In this document: positions 9,873 through 18,009 of the stretch, in pieces | Position numbering within the stretch: position 1 is the first letter of the stretch | Layout of the letters: each line of letters opens with the position of its first letter | Source: Cupriavidus sp. WKF15 | GTDB lineage: Bacteria; Pseudomonadota; Gammaproteobacteria; Burkholderiales; Burkholderiaceae | Length of the DNA stretch: 64,000 nt | Assembly: GCF_029278605.1 (NCBI RefSeq) | Contig: NZ_CP119572.1 | Span: 1,302,001-1,366,000, forward strand | Direction of reading: 5' to 3' | Program-made: the position numbers and the translations under genes | Notes under the pieces: model-generated | What the model was told of the DNA's origin: nothing | What the model saw: only the letters and a program-made list of their open reading frames with translations | Database searches by the model: none

Positions 9873-10718
9873 ATGCGCATGTCCGTCGCGCCTCGCTTGA
9901 AATGGCTGCTGGCTGCCCTGGCGGCCACAGTCGTGCCGCTGACCGGCCTGCATGCGGCCGATGCAGGCGCGCCGGCCGGAAAGGCCTGCCCGGCGGGAAC
10001 GCTGTATCTCACATTCGATACCGGCAGCATGAGCCAGGCCCATCTGATCGCCGACACGCTGCGCCGCCACCACATCAAGGCCACGTTCTTCCTGGCCAAC
10101 GAGCCGACCGTCAACCAGGACGCTTCACTGGAGCCCGGCTGGGCGCCATACTGGAAAGCGCTGGCAGCGGACGGCCATGCCTTTGGCACGCATACCTATG
10201 ACCATGTCTACCTGCGCAGCGTACGTGATGGCAAGGTGACCATGCGCCCGCAGTTCGGGGCGCAGGCCGGCAAGGATGTGAGCATGGACGCCGATGGATT
10301 TTGCCGTGAGCTGCAGCGCAGTGCGCAGGCGCTGCGCGGCATGGCCGGCGTCGACATGGTGCCGCTGTGGCGTGCGCCGGGCGGTCGCACCGCGCCGCAG
10401 ACGCTGCAGTGGGCAGAACAGTGCGGCTTCCGGCATGTCGGCTGGGCGCCGGCCGGGTTCCTTGGCGACGAGCTGTCGTCCGAGCGCTACCCGAACCAGG
10501 CGCTGCTGGCGCGTGCGCTGCGCGACCTGCGCGATGGCGACATCACCATGGCCCATCTCGGCATCTGGTCGCGCAAGGACCCGTGGGCACCCGCCGTGCT
10601 GGAGCCGCTCATTTCCGGGCTGGAGCGCAAGGGCTTCTGCTTTGCCACGCTGCGCGAGCATCCCGCGTACCGGGACTGGATCGCCGCGGCCGGACAGCGC
10701 AAGGAGGGCAAGCGCTGA
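9873..10718 (+). CDS. Exported polysaccharide deacetylase (NodB-like, CE4)
   Basis: A 281-residue protein with a signal peptide at residues 1-28 and a NodB-homology domain. LYLTFDTGS holds the first catalytic Asp; the usual second Asp of TFDD is Thr here. GTHTYDH provides the H-x-x-x-H metal ligands. RAPGGRTAP resembles the RxPxG motif and MAHLGIW the final His motif. Family members remove N- or O-acetyl groups from chitin-like polymers, peptidoglycan or exopolysaccharide in the periplasm. The TFDTG variant means the metal site or activity may differ from classic CE4 enzymes. Its stop overlaps the next gene's start (TGATG), showing translational coupling. Confidence 0.87.
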   Translation: MRMSVAPRLKWLLAALAATVVPLTGLHAADAGAPAGKACPAGTLYLTFDTGSMSQAHLIADTLRRHHIKATFFLANEPTVNQDASLEPGWAPYWKALAADGHAFGTHTYDHVYLRSVRDGKVTMRPQFGAQAGKDVSMDADGFCRELQRSAQALRGMAGVDMVPLWRAPGGRTAPQTLQWAEQCGFRHVGWAPAGFLGDELSSERYPNQALLARALRDLRDGDITMAHLGIWSRKDPWAPAVLEPLISGLERKGFCFATLREHPAYRDWIAAAGQRKEGKR

Positions 10719-11692
10719 TGCTGGACACCCTCAATGGATGGATTGCGCAGCTGGAAGGCACGCTGTTCCAGGACGTCGTCCTGCCGGCCGTCTACAACCT
10801 TGGCTTCGGCGGCTATGCGGAAGACGCGTTCACCGGCACCGAGTGGCTGCTGGTGGGCCTGGTGCAGATCGCCGTCATGGTGCTGATCCTGGGGCCGCTG
10901 GAAAAGCTGCGCCCGGTCGAGCCGGTCACGGATCGCGCTGGCATCCGCACGGACATCTTCTATACCCTGATCCACCGGCTGGGACTGTTCCGGCTGGCGA
11001 TGTTCTTCGTGCTGGCGCCGCTGACCGACTTGCTGGAAGGACACCTGCGGCTGTTCGGCTGGCAACGCCTGAATGTCGAGGACTGGTGGCCGGGCGTGAC
11101 GTCGATCCCGCTGGTCAGTTTCTTCCTTTACCTGCTGCTGTTCGACCTGCTTGACTACTGGTACCACCGCCTGTCGCACACCTACCGCTGGTGGTGGAGC
11201 CTGCATGCGGTGCACCACAGCCAGCGCCAGATGACGCTGTGGAGCGACAACCGCAATCACCTGCTCGACGACATGCTGCGCGACCTCGTATTTGCCGTGG
11301 TCGCCATTGCCGTCGGCGTGGAGCCGTCCCAGTACGTGCTGCTGGTGGCGCTGTCGCAGTTGCTGCAAAGCCTGCAGCACGCCAACTTGCGGCTGAACTT
11401 TGGCGTGATCGGCGAGCGCCTGCTGATCTCGCCGCGATTCCACCGCACCCACCACGCCGTGGGGCTTGGGCATGAGGCGGCCGGCGTGCCGGCTCGTCTC
11501 GGTGGCTGCAACTATGGCGTGATCTTCCCCTGGTGGGACATGTTGTTCGGCACGGCGGTCTTTACTCCGGCCTACCATCCGACCGGCATCCGCGACCAGA
11601 TGCCGCCGCCCGCGGGCAAGGGCCGCGACTATGGCGCCGGGCTGCTGGCCCAGCAGTGGTACGGCATCAAGCGCCTGCTGCGCCTCGGCTGA
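10718..11692 (+). CDS. Membrane sterol desaturase / fatty acid hydroxylase family protein
   Basis: A 324-residue integral membrane protein of the fatty acid hydroxylase superfamily (di-iron). The histidine clusters are HRLSH, HAVHH (in SLHAVHHSQRQ) and HRTHH (in PRFHRTHH), with several hydrophobic segments before and between them. Relatives hydroxylate or desaturate sterols, ceramides or carotenoids; the substrate here is unknown. Its ATG overlaps the stop of the deacetylase gene. With the propeller and deacetylase genes it may serve an envelope lipid or glycan modification step (inference). Confidence 0.86.
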   Translation: MLDTLNGWIAQLEGTLFQDVVLPAVYNLGFGGYAEDAFTGTEWLLVGLVQIAVMVLILGPLEKLRPVEPVTDRAGIRTDIFYTLIHRLGLFRLAMFFVLAPLTDLLEGHLRLFGWQRLNVEDWWPGVTSIPLVSFFLYLLLFDLLDYWYHRLSHTYRWWWSLHAVHHSQRQMTLWSDNRNHLLDDMLRDLVFAVVAIAVGVEPSQYVLLVALSQLLQSLQHANLRLNFGVIGERLLISPRFHRTHHAVGLGHEAAGVPARLGGCNYGVIFPWWDMLFGTAVFTPAYHPTGIRDQMPPPAGKGRDYGAGLLAQQWYGIKRLLRLG

Positions 11693-11783
11693 AGCGAAAC
11701 GCCGCGATACCGGCGGCGTATGCTAGTGTTCCGGTGCGCGTGCATTTGCCGGCGCATTGCACTGTTCCAATCTGACATCCCGC

Positions 11784-12665
11784 ATGAACGACATTTTTCG
11801 CTCGTTTGGCCGCGCGCTCGTGAGCCAGTTGCATCCGCGCATGCTGATGCTGACGGTCCTTCCCTTCGTCCTTGCCACGGCACTGTGGGGCGGCCTGTTC
11901 TGGTGGGGCTGGGACCCGATCATGGGCGCGATGCGGTCTTTCCTCGAGGCTTCGGTCCTGACCAGCTGGATCTACAGTGCGCTGGACTGGTTCGGCCTGC
12001 AGTCGTTGCGCGCCGTAGTTGCGCCCCTGTTCGTGGCGGCGCTGGCGGTGCCGCTGGTCATTGCGTCGATGCTGCTGTTCATCAGCCTGTTTTCGGTGCC
12101 CGCAGTCATGCGCCATCTCGAGCGCAGCTACCCGGGCCTGGCCAAGGAGCGCGGCGGCAGCATCGTGGGCAGCGTATTCCAGTCGCTTGGCAGTACGGTG
12201 GTGTTCCTGGTGCTGGTGCTGTTGACGCTGCCGCTGTGGCTGATGCCGCTGTTCTTTGCGCTGATTCCGCCGGTCCTGTGGGGCTGGCTGACCTATCGCG
12301 TGATGACCTATGACGCGCTGGCGGACCATGCGTCCGCGGAGGAGCGCAAGACCCTGATGCGGCGTCATCGTGTCCCGCTGCTGACGATGGGTGTCGTCGT
12401 GGGGCTGCTCGGTTCGGCGCCGACGCTCTTGTGGGTGTCGTCGGCTGCGGTCATTTTCCTGTTCCCGTTCGTGCTGGCGGGCACGCTGTGGCTCTATGTG
12501 CTGATCTTCATTTTCTCGGCACTATGGTTCGGTCACTTCTGCCTGCGCGCGCTGGCGCAACTGCGCGCCGAGCGGGCCGCGGCGGCCGCGCCGCCACCAT
12601 CGGCGCCAGCCGGCGACGTAATTGATCTGGCGCCGTCGGACGTGCGCCGCATTGAACATTCCTGA
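11784..12665 (+). CDS. EI24 / CysZ-like integral membrane protein
   Basis: A 293-residue protein with about five or six membrane segments and the EI24-domain pattern (LHPRMLMLTVLPF near the N-terminus and a W-G-W-L-T-Y-R-V-M-T-Y stretch near residue 175). CysZ members carry sulfate, but many EI24 proteins in betaproteobacteria are uncharacterised and nothing here points to sulfur metabolism. The ATG at 11784 gives a short cytoplasmic N-terminus; an in-frame start at 11757 is less likely. The next gene starts 12 bp downstream, which suggests one transcript. Confidence 0.8.
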   Translation: MNDIFRSFGRALVSQLHPRMLMLTVLPFVLATALWGGLFWWGWDPIMGAMRSFLEASVLTSWIYSALDWFGLQSLRAVVAPLFVAALAVPLVIASMLLFISLFSVPAVMRHLERSYPGLAKERGGSIVGSVFQSLGSTVVFLVLVLLTLPLWLMPLFFALIPPVLWGWLTYRVMTYDALADHASAEERKTLMRRHRVPLLTMGVVVGLLGSAPTLLWVSSAAVIFLFPFVLAGTLWLYVLIFIFSALWFGHFCLRALAQLRAERAAAAAPPPSAPAGDVIDLAPSDVRRIEHS

Positions 12666-12677
12666 AGCGGGGGCATC

Positions 12678-13499
12678 ATGGGTTTCGGCCTGATCGTCAT
12701 TGGCGATGAAATACTATCCGGGCGGCGAGAAGACAAGCACCTGCGCCGCGCCATCGAGCTGCTGGGCGCACGCGGGCTGAAGCTGGACTGGGCCCAGTAC
12801 GTCGGCGATGACCGCGACAGCATCACGGCAACGCTGCGCCGCACGCTGGCGGGGCCGGACATCGTGTTCTGCACGGGCGGCATCGGCGCGACGCCGGATG
12901 ACCATACGCGCCAGTGCGCGGCCGCCGCGCTTGGTGTGCCGCTGGTGCTGCATCCCGAGGCGCGCGAGCTGATCGCGCTGCGGATTGCCGAGACTGCGCA
13001 AGGGGATCCGGTCAAGGGCGACCTCAACCTGCCCGAGAACCAGCATCGCTTCAAGATGGGGGAGTTTCCGCAAGGCGCGCGCATCATCCCGAACAGCTAC
13101 AACCGGATTCCCGGGTTCTCGGTGGCAGACCACCATTTCATGCCCGGGTTTCCGGTCATGGCGTGGCCGATGATGGAATGGGTGCTGGATCACGGCTATG
13201 CCCACCTGTTCCACCGGGGCGGTCAGCAAGAGCGTGCGTTCTACGTGTTCGAGGCGCCGGAATCGACGCTGACGCCGTTGATGGAGCGTGTCGAGGCGGC
13301 CTACCCGGGCATTCGGGTCTTCAGCCTGCCATCCGTGGGGGACGCGCAGCGCGGCGACCAGCTCGCGCGGCGCCATATCGACCTGGGCGTGAAGGGCTCG
13401 GCGGAGCAGGTCGGGCCAGCCTATGCCATGCTGCTCGAAGGCGTGCGTGGCATGGGTTTCGAAACGGTGGAGCAGGGGGACGCGGGCACAGACGGCTGA
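12678..13499 (+). CDS. Molybdopterin-binding domain protein (MoaB/CinA-like)
   Basis: A 273-residue protein with an N-terminal MoCF/MogA-like fold. GLIVIGDEILSGRREDKH is near residues 4-20 and the signature TGGIGATPDDHTR near 72-84. CinA proteins share this domain, but the C-terminal nicotinamide-nucleotide amidase domain is absent, so this is the stand-alone form often labelled competence/damage-inducible protein A-like. The molecular role is unclear; nucleotide or molybdopterin binding is inferred. It follows the EI24 gene by 12 bp and ends before a long G-rich inverted repeat. Confidence 0.85.
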   Translation: MGFGLIVIGDEILSGRREDKHLRRAIELLGARGLKLDWAQYVGDDRDSITATLRRTLAGPDIVFCTGGIGATPDDHTRQCAAAALGVPLVLHPEARELIALRIAETAQGDPVKGDLNLPENQHRFKMGEFPQGARIIPNSYNRIPGFSVADHHFMPGFPVMAWPMMEWVLDHGYAHLFHRGGQQERAFYVFEAPESTLTPLMERVEAAYPGIRVFSLPSVGDAQRGDQLARRHIDLGVKGSAEQVGPAYAMLLEGVRGMGFETVEQGDAGTDG

Positions 13500-13526
13500 G
13501 GTGGGGTAAAAAAGTGGTTTTTCGCG

Positions 13527-13608
13527 GGATTGTGGGGATGGGGAAGGGGGCTGTGATCGGCGCCTGCCAAGCCCGACAATCACCACCCCTTCCCCATTCC
13601 CACAATCC
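13527..13608. repeat. 23-bp inverted repeat with G-quadruplex potential between convergent genes
   Basis: The arms at 13527-13549 and 13586-13608 are reverse complements over 23 bp with one mismatch and a 36-base loop. The left arm on the plus strand holds four G-tracts (13526-13528, 13534-13537, 13540-13543, 13546-13550) separated by 5, 2 and 2 bases. It lies between the ends of two convergent genes and may act as a terminator or RNA-stability element. Confidence 0.75.
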
Positions 13609-13657
13609 GCCGTAGAACCAACAAAACGGGGACTGATCAGGCTCCTATTTCCCGTGA

Positions 13658-14122
13658 TCAGGCGCCGTGCCAAGGCAGGCCGCGCACACACCAGCCTTCC
13701 ACGGTCTTGCGGTGGTGGTTATCGTCGCGGTTGCCTTCGAACCCTTCCAGCACGTCCATGGCGAACTGGTAGCCGGCTTCCGTGGCAACGCGGGCGGCAT
13801 GCTTGGAGCGCGCCGCGCTGCGGCACAGGAACAGCACCGGCACGTCGGCCGGCACGCGGGCCTTCAGTTCCTCGATAAAACGTGCGTTCTGCGCGCCGCC
13901 GGGATAGGACATCCATTCGACATGGGCGAACTGGGCATCGGGCAGATCGACGCCGCCCACCCAGTCGAGCTCGGCCTGCGTGCGCACGTCCACCAGCACG
14001 GCGGACGGATCGCCCTGCAGCAGCGCGAAGGCTTCCACGGGCGACAGGGCGCCGAAATAGGGAAGCTGGTTCTGTTGCTGGCGATGTTGCGCAGCCTTGA
14101 GGAGTTCGTCTCGGGTAGTCAT
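13658..14122 (-). CDS. Rhodanese-like domain protein
   Basis: A 154-residue cytoplasmic single-domain rhodanese. It has LVDVRTQAELDWVGGV near residues 42-57 and a likely active-site Cys in VLFLCRSAARSKHAA near residue 99, where the loop CRSAAR would carry a persulfide. Such proteins transfer sulfur or act as phosphatase-like folds; the acceptor is unknown. The ATG at 14122 gives a short helical N-terminal lead (MTTRDELLKAAQHRQQQ). It is transcribed away from glnA and converges on the molybdopterin-domain gene. Confidence 0.88.
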   Translation of the reverse strand: MTTRDELLKAAQHRQQQNQLPYFGALSPVEAFALLQGDPSAVLVDVRTQAELDWVGGVDLPDAQFAHVEWMSYPGGAQNARFIEELKARVPADVPVLFLCRSAARSKHAARVATEAGYQFAMDVLEGFEGNRDDNHHRKTVEGWCVRGLPWHGA

Positions 14123-14250
14123 CTGGGTGACAAGATTGATAGATGGTATGGCGGATGCCAGACCGCTATTCTATAGTGCGCCCTGGCAAGGACCATTATT
14201 CCGGTCAATCATGAAAAGATTTGGCCGATTGCGGTGCGGTGCGATCATAT

Positions 14251-14307
14251 TTGGTGCATAAGCACCAATACGGTGCTTAGACTTGATGCATGCACCGCCA
14301 TGGTGTT
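14251..14307. promoter_or_regulatory. NtrC enhancer sites upstream of glnA
   Basis: Two sites fit the NtrC pattern GCACC-N5-GGTGC: AGCACCAATACGGTGCT at 14261-14277 (perfect dyad) and TGCACCGCCATGGTGTT at 14291-14307 (near perfect). Their centres are 30 bp apart, about three helix turns. A further perfect palindrome, TTGGTGCATAAGCACCAA, at 14251-14268 overlaps the first. They lie about 190-220 bp upstream of the predicted sigma-54 start. Confidence 0.82.
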
Positions 14308-14460
14308 TTATGGGTGGGGCGTTTGGCGGCCGCCTTGTTATGTTGGCATCACGTGTTGATGGCGTCTTGCCAAGCCGCCGGGCAGACGGACCCCGGGATG
14401 GTGCGCCGGCTTTGGCCGGGTACTTTTTTCGGAGCAGTGGGAATGGGGGGCGGGGTTTAC

Positions 14461-14477
14461 TTGGCATGCTTTCTGCT
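14461..14477 (+). promoter_or_regulatory. Sigma-54 promoter of glnA
   Basis: TTGGCATGCTTTCTGCT fits the -24/-12 consensus (TGGCAC-N5-TTGCT) with GG and GC ten bases apart. The predicted start is about 14488, giving a 122-base leader before the glnA ATG. The rest of the 487-bp gap (14123-14609) holds the NtrC sites and no supported gene. Confidence 0.85.
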
Positions 14478-14609
14478 AACATTCCTCGTCCTTTTCAGGG
14501 CAAGGAATCGCGCGGGCGCAGTGGCTGGGAACCACCGCACTTCGCACCGGCGCGATGACCGGCCCACGAATGGCTTTCTAGACTTCAGCCGAATATCCAG
14601 GAGATTGGC

Positions 14610-16025
14610 ATGGCCCAAAGCGTTGCAGATGTGATGAAGCTTGTGAAGGAAAACGACGTCAAGTTCGTCGATTTCCGCTTCACGGATACCAAAGGCAAGG
14701 AGCAACACGTTTCGGTTCCGACGTCGCACTTCGACGAGGACAAGTTCGAAAGCGGCCACGCCTTCGACGGCTCGTCCATCGCTGGCTGGAAGGGTATCGA
14801 GGCTTCGGACATGCTGCTGATGCCGGACTCGAACACCGCCTTCATCGACCCGTTCTACGAAGAGCCGACGCTTGTCCTGACCTGCGACGTGGTCGAGCCG
14901 TCGGACGGCAAGGGCTATGACCGCGACCCGCGTTCGATCGCCAAGCGCGCTGAAGCCTACCTGAAGAGCACCGGCCTGGGCGACACCGCCTTCTTCGGTC
15001 CGGAACCCGAGTTCTTCATCTTCGACGGCGTGACCTGGAACGTCGACATGCAAGGCTGCTTCGTGAAGGTCCATTCCGAAGAAGCCCCGTGGTCGTCGGG
15101 CAAGGAATTCGAGCACGGCAACTCGGGCCACCGTCCTGGCAAGAAGGGCGGCTACTTCCCGGTTGCCCCGATCGACACGTTCCAGGACATGCGCTCGGAA
15201 ATGTGCCTGATCCTGGAGTCGCTGGGCATCCCCGTTGAAGTTCACCACCACGAAGTGGCTGGCCAGGGCCAGAACGAAATCGGCACCAAGTTCAGCACGC
15301 TGGTGCAGCGCGCCGACTGGACCCAGCTGCAGAAGTACGTGATCCAGAACGTCGCCCACACCTACGGCAAGACCGCCACGTTCATGCCGAAGCCCATCGT
15401 CGGCGACAACGGCTCGGGCATGCACGTGCACCAGTCGGTCTGGAAGGACGGCCAGAACCTGTTTGCGGGCAACGGCTATGCCGGCCTGTCGGAATTCGCG
15501 CTGTACTACATCGGCGGCATCATCAAGCACGCTCGCGCGCTGAACGCCATCACCAACCCGGGCACGAACTCGTACAAGCGCCTGGTGCCGGGCTTCGAAG
15601 CGCCGGTCAAGCTGGCCTACTCGGCCCGCAACCGTTCGGCTTCGATCCGCATTCCGTACGTGGCGAACCCGAAGGGCCGCCGCATCGAGACCCGCTTCCC
15701 GGATCCGCTGATGAACCCGTACCTGGGCTTCTCGGCACTGCTGATGGCTGGTCTGGACGGCGTGATGAACAAGATCCACCCGGGCGAAGCTGCCGACAAG
15801 AACCTGTACGACCTGCCGCCGGAAGAGGATGCAAAGATCCCGACCGTCTGCAACAGCCTCGACCAGTCGCTGGAATACCTCGACAACGACCGTGAGTTCC
15901 TGACCCGAGGCGGCGTGTTCTCCAACTCCATGCTCGATGCCTACATCGAGCTGAAGATGGAGGAAGTCACCCGCTTCCGCATGACCACCCACCCGGTCGA
16001 ATTCGAAATGTATTACTCGCTGTAA
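14610..16025 (+). CDS. glnA: Glutamine synthetase, type I
   Basis: A 471-residue GS-I enzyme that makes glutamine from glutamate, ammonia and ATP. Seen are the beta-grasp start ([25 protein letters not shown]), the [12 protein letters not shown] metal-binding stretch, [19 protein letters not shown], and [18 protein letters not shown] at the glutamate/ATP site. NLYDLPPEE near residue 400 holds the tyrosine adenylylated by GlnE in the beta subtype, so post-translational control by adenylylation is expected. A sigma-54 promoter with NtrC sites lies upstream, and ntrB-ntrC follow 0.7 kb downstream. Confidence 0.98.
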   Translation: MAQSVADVMKLVKENDVKFVDFRFTDTKGKEQHVSVPTSHFDEDKFESGHAFDGSSIAGWKGIEASDMLLMPDSNTAFIDPFYEEPTLVLTCDVVEPSDGKGYDRDPRSIAKRAEAYLKSTGLGDTAFFGPEPEFFIFDGVTWNVDMQGCFVKVHSEEAPWSSGKEFEHGNSGHRPGKKGGYFPVAPIDTFQDMRSEMCLILESLGIPVEVHHHEVAGQGQNEIGTKFSTLVQRADWTQLQKYVIQNVAHTYGKTATFMPKPIVGDNGSGMHVHQSVWKDGQNLFAGNGYAGLSEFALYYIGGIIKHARALNAITNPGTNSYKRLVPGFEAPVKLAYSARNRSASIRIPYVANPKGRRIETRFPDPLMNPYLGFSALLMAGLDGVMNKIHPGEAADKNLYDLPPEEDAKIPTVCNSLDQSLEYLDNDREFLTRGGVFSNSMLDAYIELKMEEVTRFRMTTHPVEFEMYYSL

Positions 16026-16031
16026 GCGAGT

Positions 16032-16113
16032 TGTTGCCCGGCGATGACGACAGGTTGTGGTCGGGCAACAGTTGCACCAGCAAGGGGCGGCTTTGGCTGT
16101 CCCTTTTTCTTTT
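16032..16113 (+). terminator. Hairpin plus terminator-like structure after glnA
   Basis: TGTTGCCCG (16032-16040) pairs with CGGGCAACA (16062-16070) without a T-run. A second weaker stem, AAGGG (16082-16086) with CCCTT (16101-16105), runs into TTTTTCTTTT. Together they probably end or reduce glnA transcription ahead of the DUF4124-ntrBC genes. Confidence 0.6.
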
Positions 16114-16152
16114 GATGGCTAGAATGGGACTTTCCGTTCAACCCTATCGCTG

Positions 16153-16731
16153 ATGTTCATGAACGTGTTCCCACACATGGCCAGGCTGATCAAGCCGTTG
16201 CACCGATCCAGTGTACGACTCCCCATCCTGGTGTCTGCCGCGCTGCTGGCAGCCGCTGCGTGGAGCCAGTTGGTGCAGGCGCAGTCCTCCGATGTCTACG
16301 TCTGCGTCGGCCCCAATGGTGTGCCGGAATATCGCAACGGCAGCGCGGGCAAAGGGTGCAAGCGACTGAACCTGCCGGATGTGGTCACAGTGCCGGGCGG
16401 ACGTACCTCGGCGCCGGCGAAGGCCGCCGCGACATCGGGTGGAGCCGCCGGCGGCGCAGCGGCGACCAACGGCTTTCCGCGCGTGGACAGTGCCACGCAG
16501 AAGAGCCGCGACAGCGAACGGCGCACTGTGCTGGAGCAAGAACTGCAGGCTGAGGACGCCAAGCTGGCGGCGCTGCGCGCCGAGTACAACAACGGCCAGC
16601 CCGAGCGCCAAGGCAATGAACGGAACTATCAGCGCTACCTGGATCGTACGGCGGGACTGCGCGATGACATCGCCCGCAGCGAGGCCAACGCCGCGTCCCT
16701 GCGCCGTGAGCTTTCCAACCTGAAGGACTAG
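16153..16731 (+). CDS. Exported DUF4124-domain protein between glnA and ntrB
   Basis: A 192-residue secreted protein of unknown function. A signal sequence (hydrophobic run VSAALLAAAAWSQLVQAQ, about residues 27-44) is followed by a DUF4124-like segment (DVYVCVGPNGVPEYRN), an Ala/Gly-rich linker and a C-terminal coiled coil from about residue 115 (SERRTVLEQELQAEDAKLAAL and LRDDIARSEANAASLRREL). DUF4124 proteins are envelope proteins without a known reaction. It ends 4 bp before ntrB, so the two are probably co-transcribed. Whether it takes part in nitrogen control is open. Confidence 0.8.
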   Translation: MFMNVFPHMARLIKPLHRSSVRLPILVSAALLAAAAWSQLVQAQSSDVYVCVGPNGVPEYRNGSAGKGCKRLNLPDVVTVPGGRTSAPAKAAATSGGAAGGAAATNGFPRVDSATQKSRDSERRTVLEQELQAEDAKLAALRAEYNNGQPERQGNERNYQRYLDRTAGLRDDIARSEANAASLRRELSNLKD

Positions 16732-16735
16732 TCTT

Positions 16736-17917
16736 ATGCGTCGCCTGATTCGCAGTGTGTCGCGCAGGGGCGGCGGCGCTGACGCCGCCCATAGCGACAT
16801 CGCCGGCCAGGCTCAACCGGTCAATGGCCCGGACAGCGGTCAGGTGTCGCCGCTTGGGACCGTAGCCCTGCATTCAGGCCTCGATGTCGTGGCCAATCCC
16901 GTTTTGCTGGTCAGGCAGCCGGGCCTGCGCGTGGCCTATGCCAATCCGGCCGCCGAATCGACCTTCGCGGTGTCGCGCAAGGCCATGGCGGAGCTGGCGC
17001 TGCCGGACCTGTTCGGACAGTCCGAAGAATTGCAGGGCATGATCGATACGGTGATCACGCGCCAGTTCGACGTGCGGCGCCAGGACCTGGTGCTGCGTCC
17101 GCCCCTGCAAGAGCCGATCCATGCGCATGTGGTGATCGGCGCGCTCGAGGCGTTCGGCGATACCGTGCTGGTGGAGATCCTGCTCAACGAGCAGAAGGTC
17201 CGCAGCGATCGGGAAGAGCGCATCCTCGACCTGACTTCCGCCAACAAGGAACTGATCCGGAATCTGGCGCACGAGATCAAGAATCCGCTGGGGGGCATCC
17301 GCGGCGCGGCGCAGTTGCTGGAATTCGAGCTGCCCGAGCGGGCGCTACGCGAGTACACGCAGGTCATCATCAAGGAGTCGGACCGTCTGCAGACGCTGGT
17401 GGACCGGCTCTTGGAGCCGCATCGCCACCCGCATATCGTGTCGAGACTGAATATCCATGAAGTGCTGGAGCGCGTGCGCTCGGTCGTGCTGGCCGAATTT
17501 CCCAACGGCCTGGACATCGTGCGCGACTACGACGCCAGCCTGCCCGAGTTGCGCGGCGACATGGAGCAACTGATCCAGGCCGTGCTGAACATCGTTCACA
17601 ACGCCGCGCAGGCGTTGGCCGAGCGCATTGCTCGCGGCGATGCGCAGATCGTCCTGCGAACCCGCGTCGCGCGCCAGGTCACGATCGCCAAGCGTCTGTT
17701 CAAGCTGGCATTGGACTTGCATGTGATCGACAACGGCCCGGGAATTCCCGATGACATCCGCGAACGCATCTTCTATCCGCTGGTATCGGGCAGGGATGGC
17801 GGTAGCGGTCTCGGTCTCACACTCGCTCAAACCTTCGTGCAGCAGCACGAGGGCTTGATCGAATGCGAGAGCAGGCCGGGTTGTACCGACTTCCGCATCC
17901 TGCTGCCGCTGCACTAG
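16736..17917 (+). CDS. ntrB: Nitrogen regulation sensor kinase NtrB
   Basis: A 393-residue cytoplasmic histidine kinase/phosphatase that phosphorylates NtrC under nitrogen limitation and is controlled by PII in known systems. It has a PAS domain at about residues 45-150 (no membrane segment), a dimerisation/H-box NLAHEIKNPLGGIRGAAQLL near residue 177, an N-box (QAVLNIVHNAAQAL) and the ATP lid motifs VIDNGPGIPDDIRERIF and GGSGLGLTLAQ. The N-terminal 40 residues are a low-complexity extension. It starts just after the DUF4124 gene and precedes ntrC by 92 bp. Confidence 0.96.
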   Translation: MRRLIRSVSRRGGGADAAHSDIAGQAQPVNGPDSGQVSPLGTVALHSGLDVVANPVLLVRQPGLRVAYANPAAESTFAVSRKAMAELALPDLFGQSEELQGMIDTVITRQFDVRRQDLVLRPPLQEPIHAHVVIGALEAFGDTVLVEILLNEQKVRSDREERILDLTSANKELIRNLAHEIKNPLGGIRGAAQLLEFELPERALREYTQVIIKESDRLQTLVDRLLEPHRHPHIVSRLNIHEVLERVRSVVLAEFPNGLDIVRDYDASLPELRGDMEQLIQAVLNIVHNAAQALAERIARGDAQIVLRTRVARQVTIAKRLFKLALDLHVIDNGPGIPDDIRERIFYPLVSGRDGGSGLGLTLAQTFVQQHEGLIECESRPGCTDFRILLPLH

Positions 17918-18009
17918 CTGTCCCGCCGGCATCCGCGATCGATTGATGCACTTGCCGCCAGGCCGGGCATGCGGAAGACCAAATGACACCGAGCAGACAA
18001 GCGACGCAC

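Noticed and set aside
14290..14634. A small plus-strand frame with hydrophobic stretches in the glnA leader
   Set aside because: It covers the NtrC site and sigma-54 promoter and runs into glnA out of phase; no ribosome binding site or homology was recognised.
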